DNA of 64,000 nucleotides from Sphingobacteriales bacterium (lineage in GTDB: Bacteria > Bacteroidota > Bacteroidia > Sphingobacteriales > Sphingobacteriaceae). Made by a program: the position numbers and the translations under genes. The stretch covers positions 84,110 through 148,109 of the forward strand of contig JAQBOG010000009.1 of assembly GCA_028288165.1 (NCBI GenBank), read 5' to 3'. Below, one piece after another: positions 37,117 through 46,732 of this stretch. A model generated the notes under the pieces. It saw only the letters and a list, made by a program, of their open reading frames with translations. It was not told the origin of the DNA and did not search any database. The stretch's first letter is position 1; the number at the start of each line of letters is the position of its first letter.

Positions 37117-37572
37117 ATGGAAAATTCAAATAAAGAATTGGTAAAACACTTAAACCATCTGGTTACGATATGTAAAGATGGAGTGTATGGATATCAAAAT
37201 GCAGCCGAGGATGCGGATTCAGAAGCGTTAAAAGCAATGTTCATGGAATACAGCAATCAACGAGAAACGGCGATAAGCCAGTTAAATCGTGAGATTAGGA
37301 AGTTAGGCGGTAGTACTGATGAAGGTGGAGGGCCATTAGGTGCGATGCATCGGGCGTGGATGGATTTGAAAGCAGCGCTCTCTACTAAAGATAATAAAGC
37401 GGTTTTAGGGGCTTGCCTTACAGGAGAAAGAGCGGCAATTAACGCCTACAATGATGTTCTGGCCGAGAATTACTTACCTATAGAATTACGGTCTCTCTTA
37501 GCTGAGCAACGTTTGGATATTCAGGATGCGTTGTACCAGATAGAAACCTTGCATCAAACAATTGAATCATAG
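37117..37572 (+). CDS. PA2169 family four-helix-bundle protein (DUF2383)
   Basis: Ferritin-like four-helix bundle, 151 residues, in the PA2169/DUF2383 family. The first helix has the ENSNKELVKHLNHLVTICKDGVYGY motif and an AAEDADSEAL stretch; later EGGGPLGAMHRAWMDLKAAL and CLTGERAAINAYNDVL carry the conserved Glu/Arg pair. Its exact function is not established; often linked to stress. An in-frame ATG-free extension to 37015 exists, but conserved sequence starts at ATG 37117. Ends 17 bases before a bidirectional terminator. Confidence 0.88.
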   Translation: MENSNKELVKHLNHLVTICKDGVYGYQNAAEDADSEALKAMFMEYSNQRETAISQLNREIRKLGGSTDEGGGPLGAMHRAWMDLKAALSTKDNKAVLGACLTGERAAINAYNDVLAENYLPIELRSLLAEQRLDIQDALYQIETLHQTIES

Positions 37573-37589
37573 ATCATCAATAATTTTTA

Positions 37590-37632
37590 ATCAAAAAACC
37601 CCATCATGAATTACATGACGGGGTTTTTTGAT
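37590..37632. terminator. Bidirectional terminator between PA2169 gene and pdhC
   Basis: ATCAAAAAACCCCATCATG (37590-37608) pairs with CATGACGGGGTTTTTTGAT (37614-37632) with one mismatch, around a five-base loop. A/T-rich ends on both sides let it stop transcription from both converging genes. Confidence 0.9.
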
Positions 37633-37643
37633 TTCGCATGCTT

Positions 37644-39284
37644 TTAAACAAGTAATCTAACTGGTTCTTCTAACAATGCTTTTAATGTTTGTAAGAATGC
37701 TGCACCTGTTGCACCATCAACAACTCTATGATCACAACTCAAAGTTACTTTCATTACATTGCCAGGAACAACAGCGCCGTTTTTAACAACAGGGACTTGT
37801 GAAATTCCTCCAATAGCTAAAATACAGGCATCGGGCGGGTTAATGATAGCAGTGAACTCATCCAAGCCAAACATACCCAAATTAGAAATAGTAAACGTTG
37901 ACCCTTCCCAATCTGCAGGTTGTAATTTTTTAGCTTTAGCACGTTGTGCAAAATCTTTTACTTCCGCAGAGATGTGCGAAAGGGATTTTCCATCTGCAAA
38001 ACGAACAACCGGAACTAATAATCCATCTTCTACAGCTACAGCTACACCAATGTTAACATGCTCGTTGTAACGGATTTTATCGCCTAACCAAGATGAATTA
38101 ACGTTTGGATGTTGTTTCAATGCAATGGCAGTCGCTTTTAAAACTAAATCATTGAATGAAATTTTTACCGGAGCAAATTCATTGATTTTCGTTCTTGCCT
38201 GGATGGCACTATCCATATCAATAGACATAGTTAGGTAGAAATGTGGAGAAGTAAACAAGCTTTCCGCTAAGCGTTTTGCAATTACTTTCCGCATTTGAGT
38301 TACTGGTTTTTCAGTAAACTTCTCAACACCAATATATTGTGGTATGGCTGGAGCTGCTTTAGCTTCTGCAGGTTTAGCTGCTGCGGCTTCTGTTATTGCT
38401 GCCGTAGATGGTGTAAAGCCTTCAATATCTTTCTTTACAATACGGCCACCTTCAGCACTACCTTTTACTTGGCTAATATCAATTCCTTTATCTTTTGCAA
38501 TTTTTCTGGCAAGTGGGGAAGCTTTAACACGTGAATCAGAATCACTAACCACTTCTTGTTTTGCGTCTTCTTTTACCGGTGCCGAAGCTGCGGTATCAGC
38601 ACTTGCTGCTGGAGCACTTGCTTTTTTGCCAGAAGCAGGTTTAAGTAACGGAGTTACATCGGTACCTTCTTTCCCTACTATTGCTATAATGTCATTTACT
38701 TTAGCAGCCTGCCCTTTTTCTACACCAATGTATAGTAAAGTGCCTTCTGCATAAGCAGTAACTTCCATAGTAGCTTTGTCTGTTTCAACATCCGCTAATG
38801 TATCGTCACTTTTAACTTTATCACCTATTTTTTTATGCCATTCAGCAATAACACCTTCAGTCATTGTATCGCTTAATAAAGGCATACGGATAACTGTGGC
38901 ACCTATTGATTCCGGATCGATAGAAGATCCTTCTTCTGTTGAATCGTTTGACTCTTCTTTTTCTGTTGTATCTGCAGCTTCCTTCTCGCCTTTAACTGCT
39001 TCCGGAGGAGTTTCTGAACCTTCTAAAAGAGATTTATAATCTTCACCTTCTTTACCAACAACTGCGATAATAGCGTCTACAGGTACAGCTTGTCCTTCTT
39101 GAGCGCCGATGTAAAGTAAAGTACCTTCTTGGTAACATTCAAAATCCATGGTCGCCTTATCCGTTTCTACTTCCGCAACCAATTCTCCTGAGCTTACTTT
39201 ATCACCTACTTTTTTATGCCATTTAGCGATAACCCCTTCGGTCATGGTATCGCTCATTTTGGGCATACGAACTACTTCAGCCAT
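37644..39284 (-). CDS. pdhC: Pyruvate dehydrogenase E2, dihydrolipoyl acetyltransferase
   Basis: E2 core of the pyruvate dehydrogenase complex, 546 residues, moving the acetyl group to CoA. Two lipoyl domains are present, with lipoylated lysines in ETDKATMDF (residues about 42-50) and ETDKATMEV (about 165-175), joined by a Glu/Ser-rich and an Ala/Pro-rich linker. The E3-binding domain is KASPLARKIAKDKGIDISQ, then the catalytic acetyltransferase domain with the active-site DHRVVDGATGAAFL near the end. Downstream of pdhA by 27 bases on the same strand. The E1-beta gene is not in the window. Confidence 0.96.
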   Translation of the reverse strand: MAEVVRMPKMSDTMTEGVIAKWHKKVGDKVSSGELVAEVETDKATMDFECYQEGTLLYIGAQEGQAVPVDAIIAVVGKEGEDYKSLLEGSETPPEAVKGEKEAADTTEKEESNDSTEEGSSIDPESIGATVIRMPLLSDTMTEGVIAEWHKKIGDKVKSDDTLADVETDKATMEVTAYAEGTLLYIGVEKGQAAKVNDIIAIVGKEGTDVTPLLKPASGKKASAPAASADTAASAPVKEDAKQEVVSDSDSRVKASPLARKIAKDKGIDISQVKGSAEGGRIVKKDIEGFTPSTAAITEAAAAKPAEAKAAPAIPQYIGVEKFTEKPVTQMRKVIAKRLAESLFTSPHFYLTMSIDMDSAIQARTKINEFAPVKISFNDLVLKATAIALKQHPNVNSSWLGDKIRYNEHVNIGVAVAVEDGLLVPVVRFADGKSLSHISAEVKDFAQRAKAKKLQPADWEGSTFTISNLGMFGLDEFTAIINPPDACILAIGGISQVPVVKNGAVVPGNVMKVTLSCDHRVVDGATGAAFLQTLKALLEEPVRLLV

Positions 39285-39311
39285 GTTTTATAATTATTAG
39301 ATGTAATGTAA

Positions 39312-40307
39312 TTAGTCGCGGATATATGGATAGTTATTCTGAATATAAACATCGTTATATAGTTCAGATGGATCCGGATAAGGAGACTCTTCTGCAAACT
39401 TTACAGATTCATCTACCGTGATTTTGATTTTTTGGGCAATTTCTTCAAACCATGCTTCGTCAGCATATTTGTTCTCTACAATCGCCTTTTTAATTATTTC
39501 AATAGGATCTTTTCCTTTGTACTCCTCTACTTCTTCTTTTGTACGGTATTTAGCTGGGTCAGACATAGAGTGACCTTTATACCGATAGGTACGCATTTCA
39601 AGGAAAGTTGGTCCTTCGCCGTTACGGGCACGTTGAACAGCTTCGTCCATTGCATTGTGTACAGCAACCGGATCCATACCATCAACCGGAGCACATGGCA
39701 TATCGAAACCTAAACCTATCTTATATATATCAACCATGTTGGTTGTACGGGCAACTGAAGTTCCCATTGCATAGCCATTGTTTTCGCAAACAAACACTAC
39801 CGGCAATTTCCACAACATAGCCATGTTGAATGTTTCATTTAAAGCACCCTGTCTTACTGCACCGTCGCCCATGTAGCAAACGTTCACATTTTGGGTTCCT
39901 TTATATTTTTCTGCAAATGCTACACCTGCTCCTAACGGGATTTGCCCTCCAACTATACCATGCCCTCCAAAAAATTTATGTTCTTTACTGAACATGTGCA
40001 TGGAGCCGCCCTTACCTTTTGAGCAACCGGTGGCTTTTCCATATAATTCGGCCATGATTTCATTGGCACTCATTCCTCTTGCTAATGCATGTGCATGATC
40101 CCGATAGGCGGTTATCATAGAATCTTCAGGGCCTAACACAGACATGGCACCAGCTAAAACTGCTTCTTGTCCAATATATAGGTGGCAAAATCCTCTGATT
40201 TTTTGTTGACCGTATAGTTGTCCTGCTTTTTCTTCGAATTTTCTCATCAAAAGCATTGATTCATACCATTGCAGATAGGTATCCTTGGTTATTTCTACTG
40301 AACTCAT
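39312..40307 (-). CDS. pdhA: Pyruvate dehydrogenase E1 component, alpha subunit
   Basis: Thiamine-diphosphate-dependent E1-alpha, 331 residues, that decarboxylates pyruvate with E1-beta. Motifs: MRKFEEKAGQLYGQQKIRGF near the start, GHGIVGGQIPLGAGVAFA, the ThDP-binding GDGAVRQGALNETFNMA, and the phosphorylation-loop-like TYRYKGHSMSDPAKYRTKEE. An in-frame ATG at 40334 would add nine unconserved residues; MSSVEITKDTYL at 40307 is preferred. Co-directional with pdhC. No E1-beta gene is seen here. Confidence 0.96.
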   Translation of the reverse strand: MSSVEITKDTYLQWYESMLLMRKFEEKAGQLYGQQKIRGFCHLYIGQEAVLAGAMSVLGPEDSMITAYRDHAHALARGMSANEIMAELYGKATGCSKGKGGSMHMFSKEHKFFGGHGIVGGQIPLGAGVAFAEKYKGTQNVNVCYMGDGAVRQGALNETFNMAMLWKLPVVFVCENNGYAMGTSVARTTNMVDIYKIGLGFDMPCAPVDGMDPVAVHNAMDEAVQRARNGEGPTFLEMRTYRYKGHSMSDPAKYRTKEEVEEYKGKDPIEIIKKAIVENKYADEAWFEEIAQKIKITVDESVKFAEESPYPDPSELYNDVYIQNNYPYIRD

Positions 40308-40539
40308 TCGTATAGTCTCAATTAAGGTTGACAAATCTAAGTATATCTTAATGAAAAAAGAATATGATAAACGATTTGTTAAATTGATTTAGCACTTTTT
40401 TAGAGTTAAAAAGAGTTAAAACAATTTTTAAAGTTAGGAATAGATTAAAAAATTCTGTTAGTTTTGAAACAATCTGAAATAAATTCAAGTAAAAGACGTT
40501 TGAGGTTTTACTATTTTACTACTAAAAAGAGTTAAAAGA

Positions 40540-41097
40540 ATGGGAAAAAAACTAATAGCAGCGATGCTGCTTGTGATTACTATTGTGTCATCCCAGGCAC
40601 AAACATCAAAACAGAGCCCTGTACCTTCTGAAAAAACAGAAGATCCTGATAACTTAGCAACCGAGTATTTTTCCCAAATAATGGGTGTTGCCTTGTCTGC
40701 AACATCTAATCTAAAACTGTACCAATTTATTTATGATTGGATTGGCACTCCGTACCGTTTCGGTGGCGAATCCAAAAATGGCATTGACTGCTCTGCCTTT
40801 ACAAAGGCGGCTTATGAGAAAGTTTTTAATGTTGTGATCGGTCGTAATTCTAGAAATATCTTCACCATGGTTAATCCAATCATGAAAGACGACCTTCAAC
40901 AAGGTGATTTAGTATTTTTCAAGATTAAAAGTAAAACGATTTCACATATTGGTATTTATATTGGAGATAACAAATTTGCGCATGCATCTAACAAAGGTGT
41001 TGCAATTAGCAATTTGAATGAACCTTATTATCAACGATATTTTTACAAAGGTGGAAGATTATTTGAATCAATTAAAGATCAATTAGAAGATAACTAA
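40540..41097 (+). CDS. Exported NlpC/P60 (C40) cysteine peptidase
   Basis: Cell-wall hydrolase of the NlpC/P60 family, 185 residues, that cuts peptide stems of peptidoglycan. A signal peptide (KKLIAAMLLVITIVSSQA, about residues 3-20) precedes the catalytic domain: Cys in NGIDCSAFTKAAYEK, His in SHIGIYIGDNKFAHAS, and a third polar residue later. The motif YDWIGTPYRFGGE is the usual family start. Single gene followed by a strong terminator; about 200 bases upstream are AT-rich with two direct AGAGTTAAAA blocks (40395-40530) of unclear role. Confidence 0.92.
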   Translation: MGKKLIAAMLLVITIVSSQAQTSKQSPVPSEKTEDPDNLATEYFSQIMGVALSATSNLKLYQFIYDWIGTPYRFGGESKNGIDCSAFTKAAYEKVFNVVIGRNSRNIFTMVNPIMKDDLQQGDLVFFKIKSKTISHIGIYIGDNKFAHASNKGVAISNLNEPYYQRYFYKGGRLFESIKDQLEDN

Positions 41098-41150
41098 AAA
41101 CAGAAGATCTGAAAACGAGATTATTGTATGTTTTTGCAGAATATAGTTTT

Positions 41151-41194
41151 AAACAGAAAAGCCTGAACTTTAAATAGTTCAGGCTTTTCTGTTT
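41151..41194. terminator. Terminator after NlpC/P60 gene (19-bp stem)
   Basis: AAACAGAAAAGCCTGAACT (41151-41169) pairs perfectly with AGTTCAGGCTTTTCTGTTT (41176-41194), loop of six. It can serve the small membrane-protein gene at 41230 from the other strand as well. Confidence 0.9.
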
Positions 41195-41229
41195 ATTGAT
41201 AAGTAATTAGGGATGTTAAATAAAAAGAT

Positions 41230-41418
41230 TTATTTAGCGTTGTCTTGTGTTCCTTTAACCAAGCCTATACCAGTAAAGAAAAATATGACACCTAATACTG
41301 CAAATACTATTAATTGCTTGGCACCTTCTGAGTTCTGAATAAAACCAAAAGCGGCATAAATTAGTCCAATAATCCCAAGGATAGTTAATACGGTTCCGAA
41401 AGTTCGCTTTACATTCAT
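41230..41418 (-). CDS. Small two-helix membrane protein, 62 aa
   Basis: Two predicted membrane helices (about residues 8-27, TVLTILGIIGLIYAAFGFIQ, and 34-54) joined by a short loop NSEGAKQL, with basic N-terminus MNVKRTFG. Members of this small family are common in Bacteroidota genomes and have no known function. It uses the shared terminator at 41151-41194. Coding and not chance, because the frame has clean codon use and a good hydrophobic pattern. Confidence 0.75.
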   Translation of the reverse strand: MNVKRTFGTVLTILGIIGLIYAAFGFIQNSEGAKQLIVFAVLGVIFFFTGIGLVKGTQDNAK

Positions 41419-41485
41419 ATTTAGTTATTTACCGGTTTATTGCAAATAACCTGCCATTGTAAAAGCTGGTATTAAAACTATATTT

Positions 41486-41689
41486 TCAATCTTTTGAATT
41501 AACGCCTTTTCGTGTCATTTCCCGTACCTGCTTAACCAATTTTATTTTGAGGTAAACAAATATGGCAACCGAACATATTCCAGCCGCAGTATACCCGTAT
41601 TGCTGATTTTTAACAGACCATACAATAATGAATGCAAGGATAATGATGGCAATGTTTAAAAAAATATTGAATGCTATTTTCTTAATCAT
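41486..41689 (-). CDS. DUF6358-like small membrane protein, 67 aa
   Basis: A 67-residue protein with two hydrophobic segments (about residues 6-25, AFNIFLNIAIIILAFIIVWS, and 32-48, AAGICSVAIFVYLKIKLVKQ) and a basic C-terminus. It fits the DUF6358 group of small membrane proteins. An in-frame ATG at 41716 overlaps the rhodanese gene; the ATG at 41687-41689 (MIKKIAFN) is one base from the rhodanese stop and is preferred. Function unknown; probably co-transcribed with the rhodanese. Confidence 0.7.
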   Translation of the reverse strand: MIKKIAFNIFLNIAIIILAFIIVWSVKNQQYGYTAAGICSVAIFVYLKIKLVKQVREMTRKGVNSKD

Positions 41690-41690
41690 T

Positions 41691-42008
41691 TTAGTAAACC
41701 TGCATATCAGAATCATACTCGGCGGCCCAAGCTAAAATGCCGCCTTTTAAATTGTATAGATTATCATAACCAAATTGCTGTTCCAATTGGTTTACAGCAG
41801 CAGCACTTCGTGCTCCGCTTCTGCATTGAATGATAACGGGTTTATCTCTTGCTACCTTTGAAGCTTCGATTACGATGCCAGCTAATGGAATATTCTCGCC
41901 ACCCAGGTTAGATACTTCATATTCAAATGGCTCACGTACATCTATAAGTTGAAACTCTTCGTTATTATCAATTTTGCTTTTAAGTTGTTCAACGGTTACT
42001 TCTTTCAT
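41691..42008 (-). CDS. Rhodanese-like domain protein
   Basis: Single-domain sulfurtransferase, 105 residues. Active-site loop CRSGARSAAAV contains the catalytic Cys; FQLIDVREPFEYEVSNLGG is the domain signature before it and ILAWAAEYDSDMQVY the C-terminal end. It may transfer sulfur to cyanide or a protein acceptor. It is directly upstream of the DUF6358 gene, separated by one base. Confidence 0.92.
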   Translation of the reverse strand: MKEVTVEQLKSKIDNNEEFQLIDVREPFEYEVSNLGGENIPLAGIVIEASKVARDKPVIIQCRSGARSAAAVNQLEQQFGYDNLYNLKGGILAWAAEYDSDMQVY

Positions 42009-42180
42009 GGCTTATTTATTATAGGCTCAAAGTTACTATTTCTAATAAACTTATGGCATAATTTGCTTTTGCGATCGTCTTTTTAAACAAAAGATGACCA
42101 AACTGGTTTATAATAACTAAACAAATACATATTCATCTTGTGTTGGTTTTATTAAAGTTTATATCGATTTTTGACATTGG

Positions 42181-43299
42181 ATGAAGAAGATTACAGATTT
42201 TTTTTGGTTTTGTTCAGGGGCGCATGTGGATACGCTGAGAAAATACCCAACAGAGCATAATAAATTTTTCGGTATTGGTGCCACTATATTTTTTACTGCA
42301 CTTTTTGCTACCTTATCTGGGGGATACGCCATGTACTTTGTTTTTTCTGGAAGTGCCGGGGCGATAATTTTTGCCATATTGTTTGGTATTATATGGGGGC
42401 TCGCCATATTTAATATGGACCGCTACATTGTGTCGAGCATTAGCAAAACGGGAACTACCAATTTGCAGATTATGCAAGCCACCCCTCGTATTCTGCTTGC
42501 TATTATGATTGGATTGGTGATTTCAAGACCTCTTGAATTAAAAATATTTGACAAGGAGATTCGTCAGAAATTAAAAACCAGTTACCTGAATGGGCAGCGA
42601 TCTAAAGTGGATACCTTAAATAAAATTTTCACCAAAAAGTATAACCTGGAACTTACAAAAACAGGTGAACTTAAGGCTGAAAAAGATTCATTGGAGAAGG
42701 ATATTAAAAAGTCAAGATATATACTTAATCAGGAAGTTTTTGGAGATAAAACCAATCAAACCTCCGGCATTAATGGATACGGTACCTACGCCAAACAAAA
42801 AGAGTCATTAGTGCTTGAAAAAGAGAAGCGGCTAGAGCAGGTTCGAACGGACCTGGCTAACATGGAGACGTTTTTTAATAGACGGAAAGATTTAGACGGC
42901 TTGAGTAGTGAACGCATGTTTAGCGGAAAGCAGTTAGACAGTTTGTCGAATGTTGCTGGCTTTGCAGATAGAAACTGGGCGTTAGGTCAATTGTCTTTTA
43001 AAGAAGACGGAACGCGTGATTTGGATAATTATCTGGCAATATCTTTTATTGGTTTTTTGTTCATCCTTTTTGAATGCTTGCCTGTTTTTGTAAAACTGAT
43101 GAGCAATAAGGGACCATATGACATTGCCTTGGCTAACAGGGAAGACTCATCGGTTTACCAATCTTATAAAGGCAAAGATTATGCTATTTCTGTAACTGAT
43201 GGCATTCAAGAAACCCGGGTAGATACTGAAATAGATAAACAAAAGCATATTATAAAACGTAGCTCGGCTCGTGATATTGAAAAATACAATTGGGATTAA
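42181..43299 (+). CDS. DUF4407 membrane protein with coiled coil
   Basis: A 372-residue protein with hydrophobic segments near residues 36-53 and 57-80 (SGSAGAIIFAILFGIIWGLAIF), one near 101-120, and a further one at about residue 288-306 (AISFIGFLFILFECLPVF). Between the last two lies a long charged region (roughly 140-245) rich in Lys/Glu that looks coiled coil. This is the DUF4407 layout. Function is unknown; a scaffold or stress role is speculation. Starts at 42181 with ATG. Confidence 0.82.
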   Translation: MKKITDFFWFCSGAHVDTLRKYPTEHNKFFGIGATIFFTALFATLSGGYAMYFVFSGSAGAIIFAILFGIIWGLAIFNMDRYIVSSISKTGTTNLQIMQATPRILLAIMIGLVISRPLELKIFDKEIRQKLKTSYLNGQRSKVDTLNKIFTKKYNLELTKTGELKAEKDSLEKDIKKSRYILNQEVFGDKTNQTSGINGYGTYAKQKESLVLEKEKRLEQVRTDLANMETFFNRRKDLDGLSSERMFSGKQLDSLSNVAGFADRNWALGQLSFKEDGTRDLDNYLAISFIGFLFILFECLPVFVKLMSNKGPYDIALANREDSSVYQSYKGKDYAISVTDGIQETRVDTEIDKQKHIIKRSSARDIEKYNWD

Positions 43300-43422
43300 T
43301 GATGCGAATGGATGTGTAGTTCAAACTTCTTTTTTATTCCCTCTAAGCAAATACTGTTTGTCATCAAGTAAAACCCTCATACAATACTGTTTTAGTGGCA
43401 AACGGCTTAGCATTAATATACG

Positions 43423-43517
43423 ATTTTTGCGTGAGGGATTGAAATGAAAAGCCCACAGCCCTGATTTTTATCAGGGCGAGGACTTGTAATGAAAAGCCCG
43501 ACCTTTGGACACGCCCA
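43423..43517 (+). repeat. R1 dispersed element, copy E
   Basis: TTTTTGCGTGAGGGATTGAAATG then two half-repeats GATTGAAATGAAAAGCCC and CTTGTAATGAAAAGCCCG around a stem CAGCCCTGA/TCAGGGCGAG. It ends ACGCCC. The left half here has AGCCC and not AATCC, which makes the internal direct repeat plainly visible. Between DUF4407 and M61 genes, closest in type to copy B. Confidence 0.8.
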
Positions 43518-43547
43518 CCATATTCTTTATTGGATCACATTACCCTT

Positions 43548-45362
43548 ATGACGAAACACCTTTTATTTTTTGCGGCTTTATTTATTTCATTAAATACGTT
43601 AGCGCAAGGAGTTGTTAAATATGCTATTTCTTTCCCTAATGCCATCCATCATGAGGCAGAAGTAGCCATTACTTTACCTGCTAGCAATAAGGACATTTTA
43701 ATCCGAATGAGCCGCTCGTCGCCAGGAAGATATGCGACACATGAATTCGGAAAAAACGTTTATAATGTGAAAGCTTTTGGCCCAAAAGGAAAACCTGTAA
43801 AAATTAGACAAATTGATGGGGATATTTATTCCATTAACACACCAAAAGGAGTGACCAAAGTCATGTATACCATTTTCGGCGATTGGGTTGACGGCACTTA
43901 CCTGGGAATTGACGAAACTCACGCCCATATGAATATGCCAGCAACATTTATGTGGGTGGAAAGGTTACAGAATTTGCCAATTGAAATCACCTTTAATGAT
44001 TTGGAAAGATATAAATGGCGGGTGGGAACCCAATTAAAGCCTACCAACAAAAGCGGGGTGTTTACAGCCCCAAATCTGCAATACTTTATGGATAGCCCGA
44101 CCGAATTGTCGGATTATAAAACCGTTGTTTGGACAGATACGAACACAGATAAAAAGCAGCAAAAAATTAGGTTGGTGATGCATTCGACGGATGATCAGGA
44201 AGTTACTACTAACTTTTCGAAAATGATTGAACACACAGTTCAAGAAGCTAAAATGGTTTTTGGGGAATTGCCAACGTTTGATAATGGCACCTATACCTTT
44301 TTGCACGATGTTAACTCAGAAAATGACGGAGATGGTATGGAACACCGAAATTCTACCTGTATTACGGATGATGTTGAGAAGATTGCTGGGAATGAAAGTG
44401 CACTGATAGGAACAGTTTCTCATGAGTTTTTCCACTCCTGGAATGTGGAACGAATTCGTCCGGAATCGTTAGAGCCTTTCAAGTTTGATCATGCTAATAT
44501 GAGTAGTGAATTGTGGCTAGCTGAAGGCTTTACGCAATATTATGGCGAGCTGATATTGAAAAGAGCAGGATATAGAACTGATCAGGAATATTACAAGACT
44601 CTCGGGACGTTATTGAATTCTGTTTTAAATTCCCCAGGAGCTAACAAGTATTCCCCAGAACAAATCAGTAGGATGGCAGTTTTTACCGATGCTGGAGTTG
44701 CTATTGATCGTAACAACTTCCCGAACATTTTCAGTAGTTATTACTATTATGGAGCTGTTACCGCTTTAGCACTAGATTTAAGCTTACGTGCTGACTTTAA
44801 CAAAACGTTGGATGATTATATGCGTGTTTTGTGGAAAAACCATGGTAAAACGGAAGTTCCATATACCATCCCTGATCTACAAAAAGGCCTGGCAAGTATT
44901 ACAAACGAAAGCTTTGCCGCTAACTTTTTTATGAAATATATTTATGGCAGCGAAAAAAACAATTATGAAGCTCTTTTAGCGCAAGCGGGCTTATCATTGC
45001 AGAAATCGATGCCTGGTAGCGCTTCCCTTGGAACGTTGAAACTAACTTTACAAGACAATAAGGTAAGAGTAATTTCAAACACCGTTGAAGGGAGTTCGGC
45101 TTATGAAGCGGGTTTAGAGAATGGTGATTACTTATTGAAGATTGGTGATCAGGATGTAAAATCAGTTACAGACGTAAACACTGTTACATCCAACTACAAG
45201 CCCGGAGATGAAGTAACATTGGTATACGAGCATCGCGGGAACATAAAAAACGTTAAAATAAAGCTCAGAGAAAATAATCAACTTGAAGTGGTAACTGTAA
45301 CAGGCTCAAGCGCAACGCAAAACCAATTCCGCGATAAATGGCTGAGCTCTAAAATTAAATAA
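43548..45362 (+). CDS. M61 family metallopeptidase with PDZ domain
   Basis: Exported M61 peptidase (glycyl-aminopeptidase-like), about 604 residues. Signal peptide MTKHLLFFAALFISLNTLAQ, then an N-terminal beta domain, then the zinc site HEFFHSWNVERIRPE (HExxH), with the third ligand in WLAEGFTQYYGEL. A C-terminal PDZ domain (about residues 490-570) has EAGLENGDYLLKIG and PGDEVTLVY. In-frame TTG 43530 is available, but ATG 43548 starts the signal peptide. Followed closely by the M28 peptidase gene. Confidence 0.93.
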   Translation: MTKHLLFFAALFISLNTLAQGVVKYAISFPNAIHHEAEVAITLPASNKDILIRMSRSSPGRYATHEFGKNVYNVKAFGPKGKPVKIRQIDGDIYSINTPKGVTKVMYTIFGDWVDGTYLGIDETHAHMNMPATFMWVERLQNLPIEITFNDLERYKWRVGTQLKPTNKSGVFTAPNLQYFMDSPTELSDYKTVVWTDTNTDKKQQKIRLVMHSTDDQEVTTNFSKMIEHTVQEAKMVFGELPTFDNGTYTFLHDVNSENDGDGMEHRNSTCITDDVEKIAGNESALIGTVSHEFFHSWNVERIRPESLEPFKFDHANMSSELWLAEGFTQYYGELILKRAGYRTDQEYYKTLGTLLNSVLNSPGANKYSPEQISRMAVFTDAGVAIDRNNFPNIFSSYYYYGAVTALALDLSLRADFNKTLDDYMRVLWKNHGKTEVPYTIPDLQKGLASITNESFAANFFMKYIYGSEKNNYEALLAQAGLSLQKSMPGSASLGTLKLTLQDNKVRVISNTVEGSSAYEAGLENGDYLLKIGDQDVKSVTDVNTVTSNYKPGDEVTLVYEHRGNIKNVKIKLRENNQLEVVTVTGSSATQNQFRDKWLSSKIK

Positions 45363-45394
45363 TCTCTTCTCTTGCTAATTAAATCATCACTCGA

Positions 45395-46687
45395 ATGAAA
45401 ATTTTTCGTATTTCTATTATCGTTCTTTTCCTTGTTTCATGTGCTTCAAAAAAACAAAATCTTGTAGTTGATAATGATGTAAGTAGGATAATAAGCACAC
45501 TTTCAGCAGACGATATGGAGGGACGATCTGCTTTCACGAACGGAATAAATAAAGCGGCTTTTTTTATTGAAGATGAATTTAAAAAAATAGGTTTACAACC
45601 CTTAACAGGTGAAAATGGGTTTAGACAACAGTTTAATATGCGGATGTTGAAACCTGTATCCAGCCAAATTATCCTCAATAATAAGGTAATTGATGCCGAG
45701 GATATTTTCATTATATCGGATAAACAGGATGTTTCTTTTACTAATACTTCTGAGGTAGAGGTGCTTCGAATAGAAAAGGGTGAGCGTGTATTTAAGCAGT
45801 ATCAAGCTATTTTGCAAAGAGAAAAGCCTGTGCTGGTTTTAGTTGATGAGGCTCATTCGGATGCGTTCAAACGATTGAGAGAAAGAAGTTTGCAAAATAA
45901 ATTCATTGACCCTACGGATGATCAAAAAACATCAGCGGTATTTATTCTTGGAAACCAGGTTCCAAAAACATTTTCAGTAACCTTTAAAAATCAACTTCAA
46001 GATGTTCCGCTCTATAATATTGCAGGCATTATTCCGGGAAAAACAAAAGCGAAAGAACTGGTTATTTTTTCAGCGCACTATGATCATTTGGGCCTGATTG
46101 AGCCAATCGCCGGAGATTCAATTGCAAATGGTGCAGATGACGATGCATCGGGAATAACAGCAGTAATATCCTTAGCCAAGCATTATAAAAAACTCGGTAA
46201 TAACGAGCGGACCTTGGTTTTTGTGGCTTTCACCGCCGAAGAACTTGGTGGCTTCGGTTCTCAACACTTCTCATCCAAATTAAGTCCGGATGATATAGTT
46301 GCGATGTTTAATATTGAAATGATTGGTAAGGATTCAAAATTTGGTAAAAATTCAGCTTTTATAACTGGCTATGAAAAATCTGATTTTGGAAAGATCTTGC
46401 AAAAAAACCTGACTGGTTCTATATTCAAGTTTTATGCAGATCCGTACCCGGAACAAAACCTGTTTTACAGAAGCGATAATGCCACTTTAGCTGCTCTGGG
46501 TGTTCCTGCTCACACTATTTCTACCGATCAGATTGACAAAGACAAGTTTTACCATACGGTAGATGATGAATTGAGCACACTTGATGTACAGAATATAATA
46601 GCAACCATTCATGCAATTGCCTTAAGTTCAAGAAGCATTGTTGATGGTACCGATACTCCTACGCGATTAACGCCTCTTAAGGAGTAA
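45395..46687 (+). CDS. M28 family zinc aminopeptidase, lipoprotein
   Basis: Exported M28 aminopeptidase, 430 residues. The signal ends in a lipobox-like LFLVSCAS (Cys17), so it is probably an anchored lipoprotein. Zinc ligands: FSAHYDHLG, ANGADDDASG, AFTAEELGGFGSQHF, NIEMIGKD and the final His in KFYHTVDDE. The N-terminal about 190 residues carry an inserted domain. About 30 bases after the M61 gene on the same strand, so an exported peptidase pair. Confidence 0.93.
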   Translation: MKIFRISIIVLFLVSCASKKQNLVVDNDVSRIISTLSADDMEGRSAFTNGINKAAFFIEDEFKKIGLQPLTGENGFRQQFNMRMLKPVSSQIILNNKVIDAEDIFIISDKQDVSFTNTSEVEVLRIEKGERVFKQYQAILQREKPVLVLVDEAHSDAFKRLRERSLQNKFIDPTDDQKTSAVFILGNQVPKTFSVTFKNQLQDVPLYNIAGIIPGKTKAKELVIFSAHYDHLGLIEPIAGDSIANGADDDASGITAVISLAKHYKKLGNNERTLVFVAFTAEELGGFGSQHFSSKLSPDDIVAMFNIEMIGKDSKFGKNSAFITGYEKSDFGKILQKNLTGSIFKFYADPYPEQNLFYRSDNATLAALGVPAHTISTDQIDKDKFYHTVDDELSTLDVQNIIATIHAIALSSRSIVDGTDTPTRLTPLKE

Positions 46688-46732
46688 TTAACGTAGTTAG
46701 TTAAATTGGTAGATGGGCATGAACTTACTTAG

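Noticed and set aside
38344..38754. Open frame on the plus strand, 136 codons, antisense to pdhC
   Set aside because: It lies entirely within the well-supported E2 gene and reads the Ala/Pro and lipoyl codons backwards; no independent motif.
40395..40539. AGAGTTAAAA direct repeats before the NlpC/P60 gene as an operator
   Set aside because: Only loosely repeated in very AT-rich DNA; no defined spacing, so no call made.
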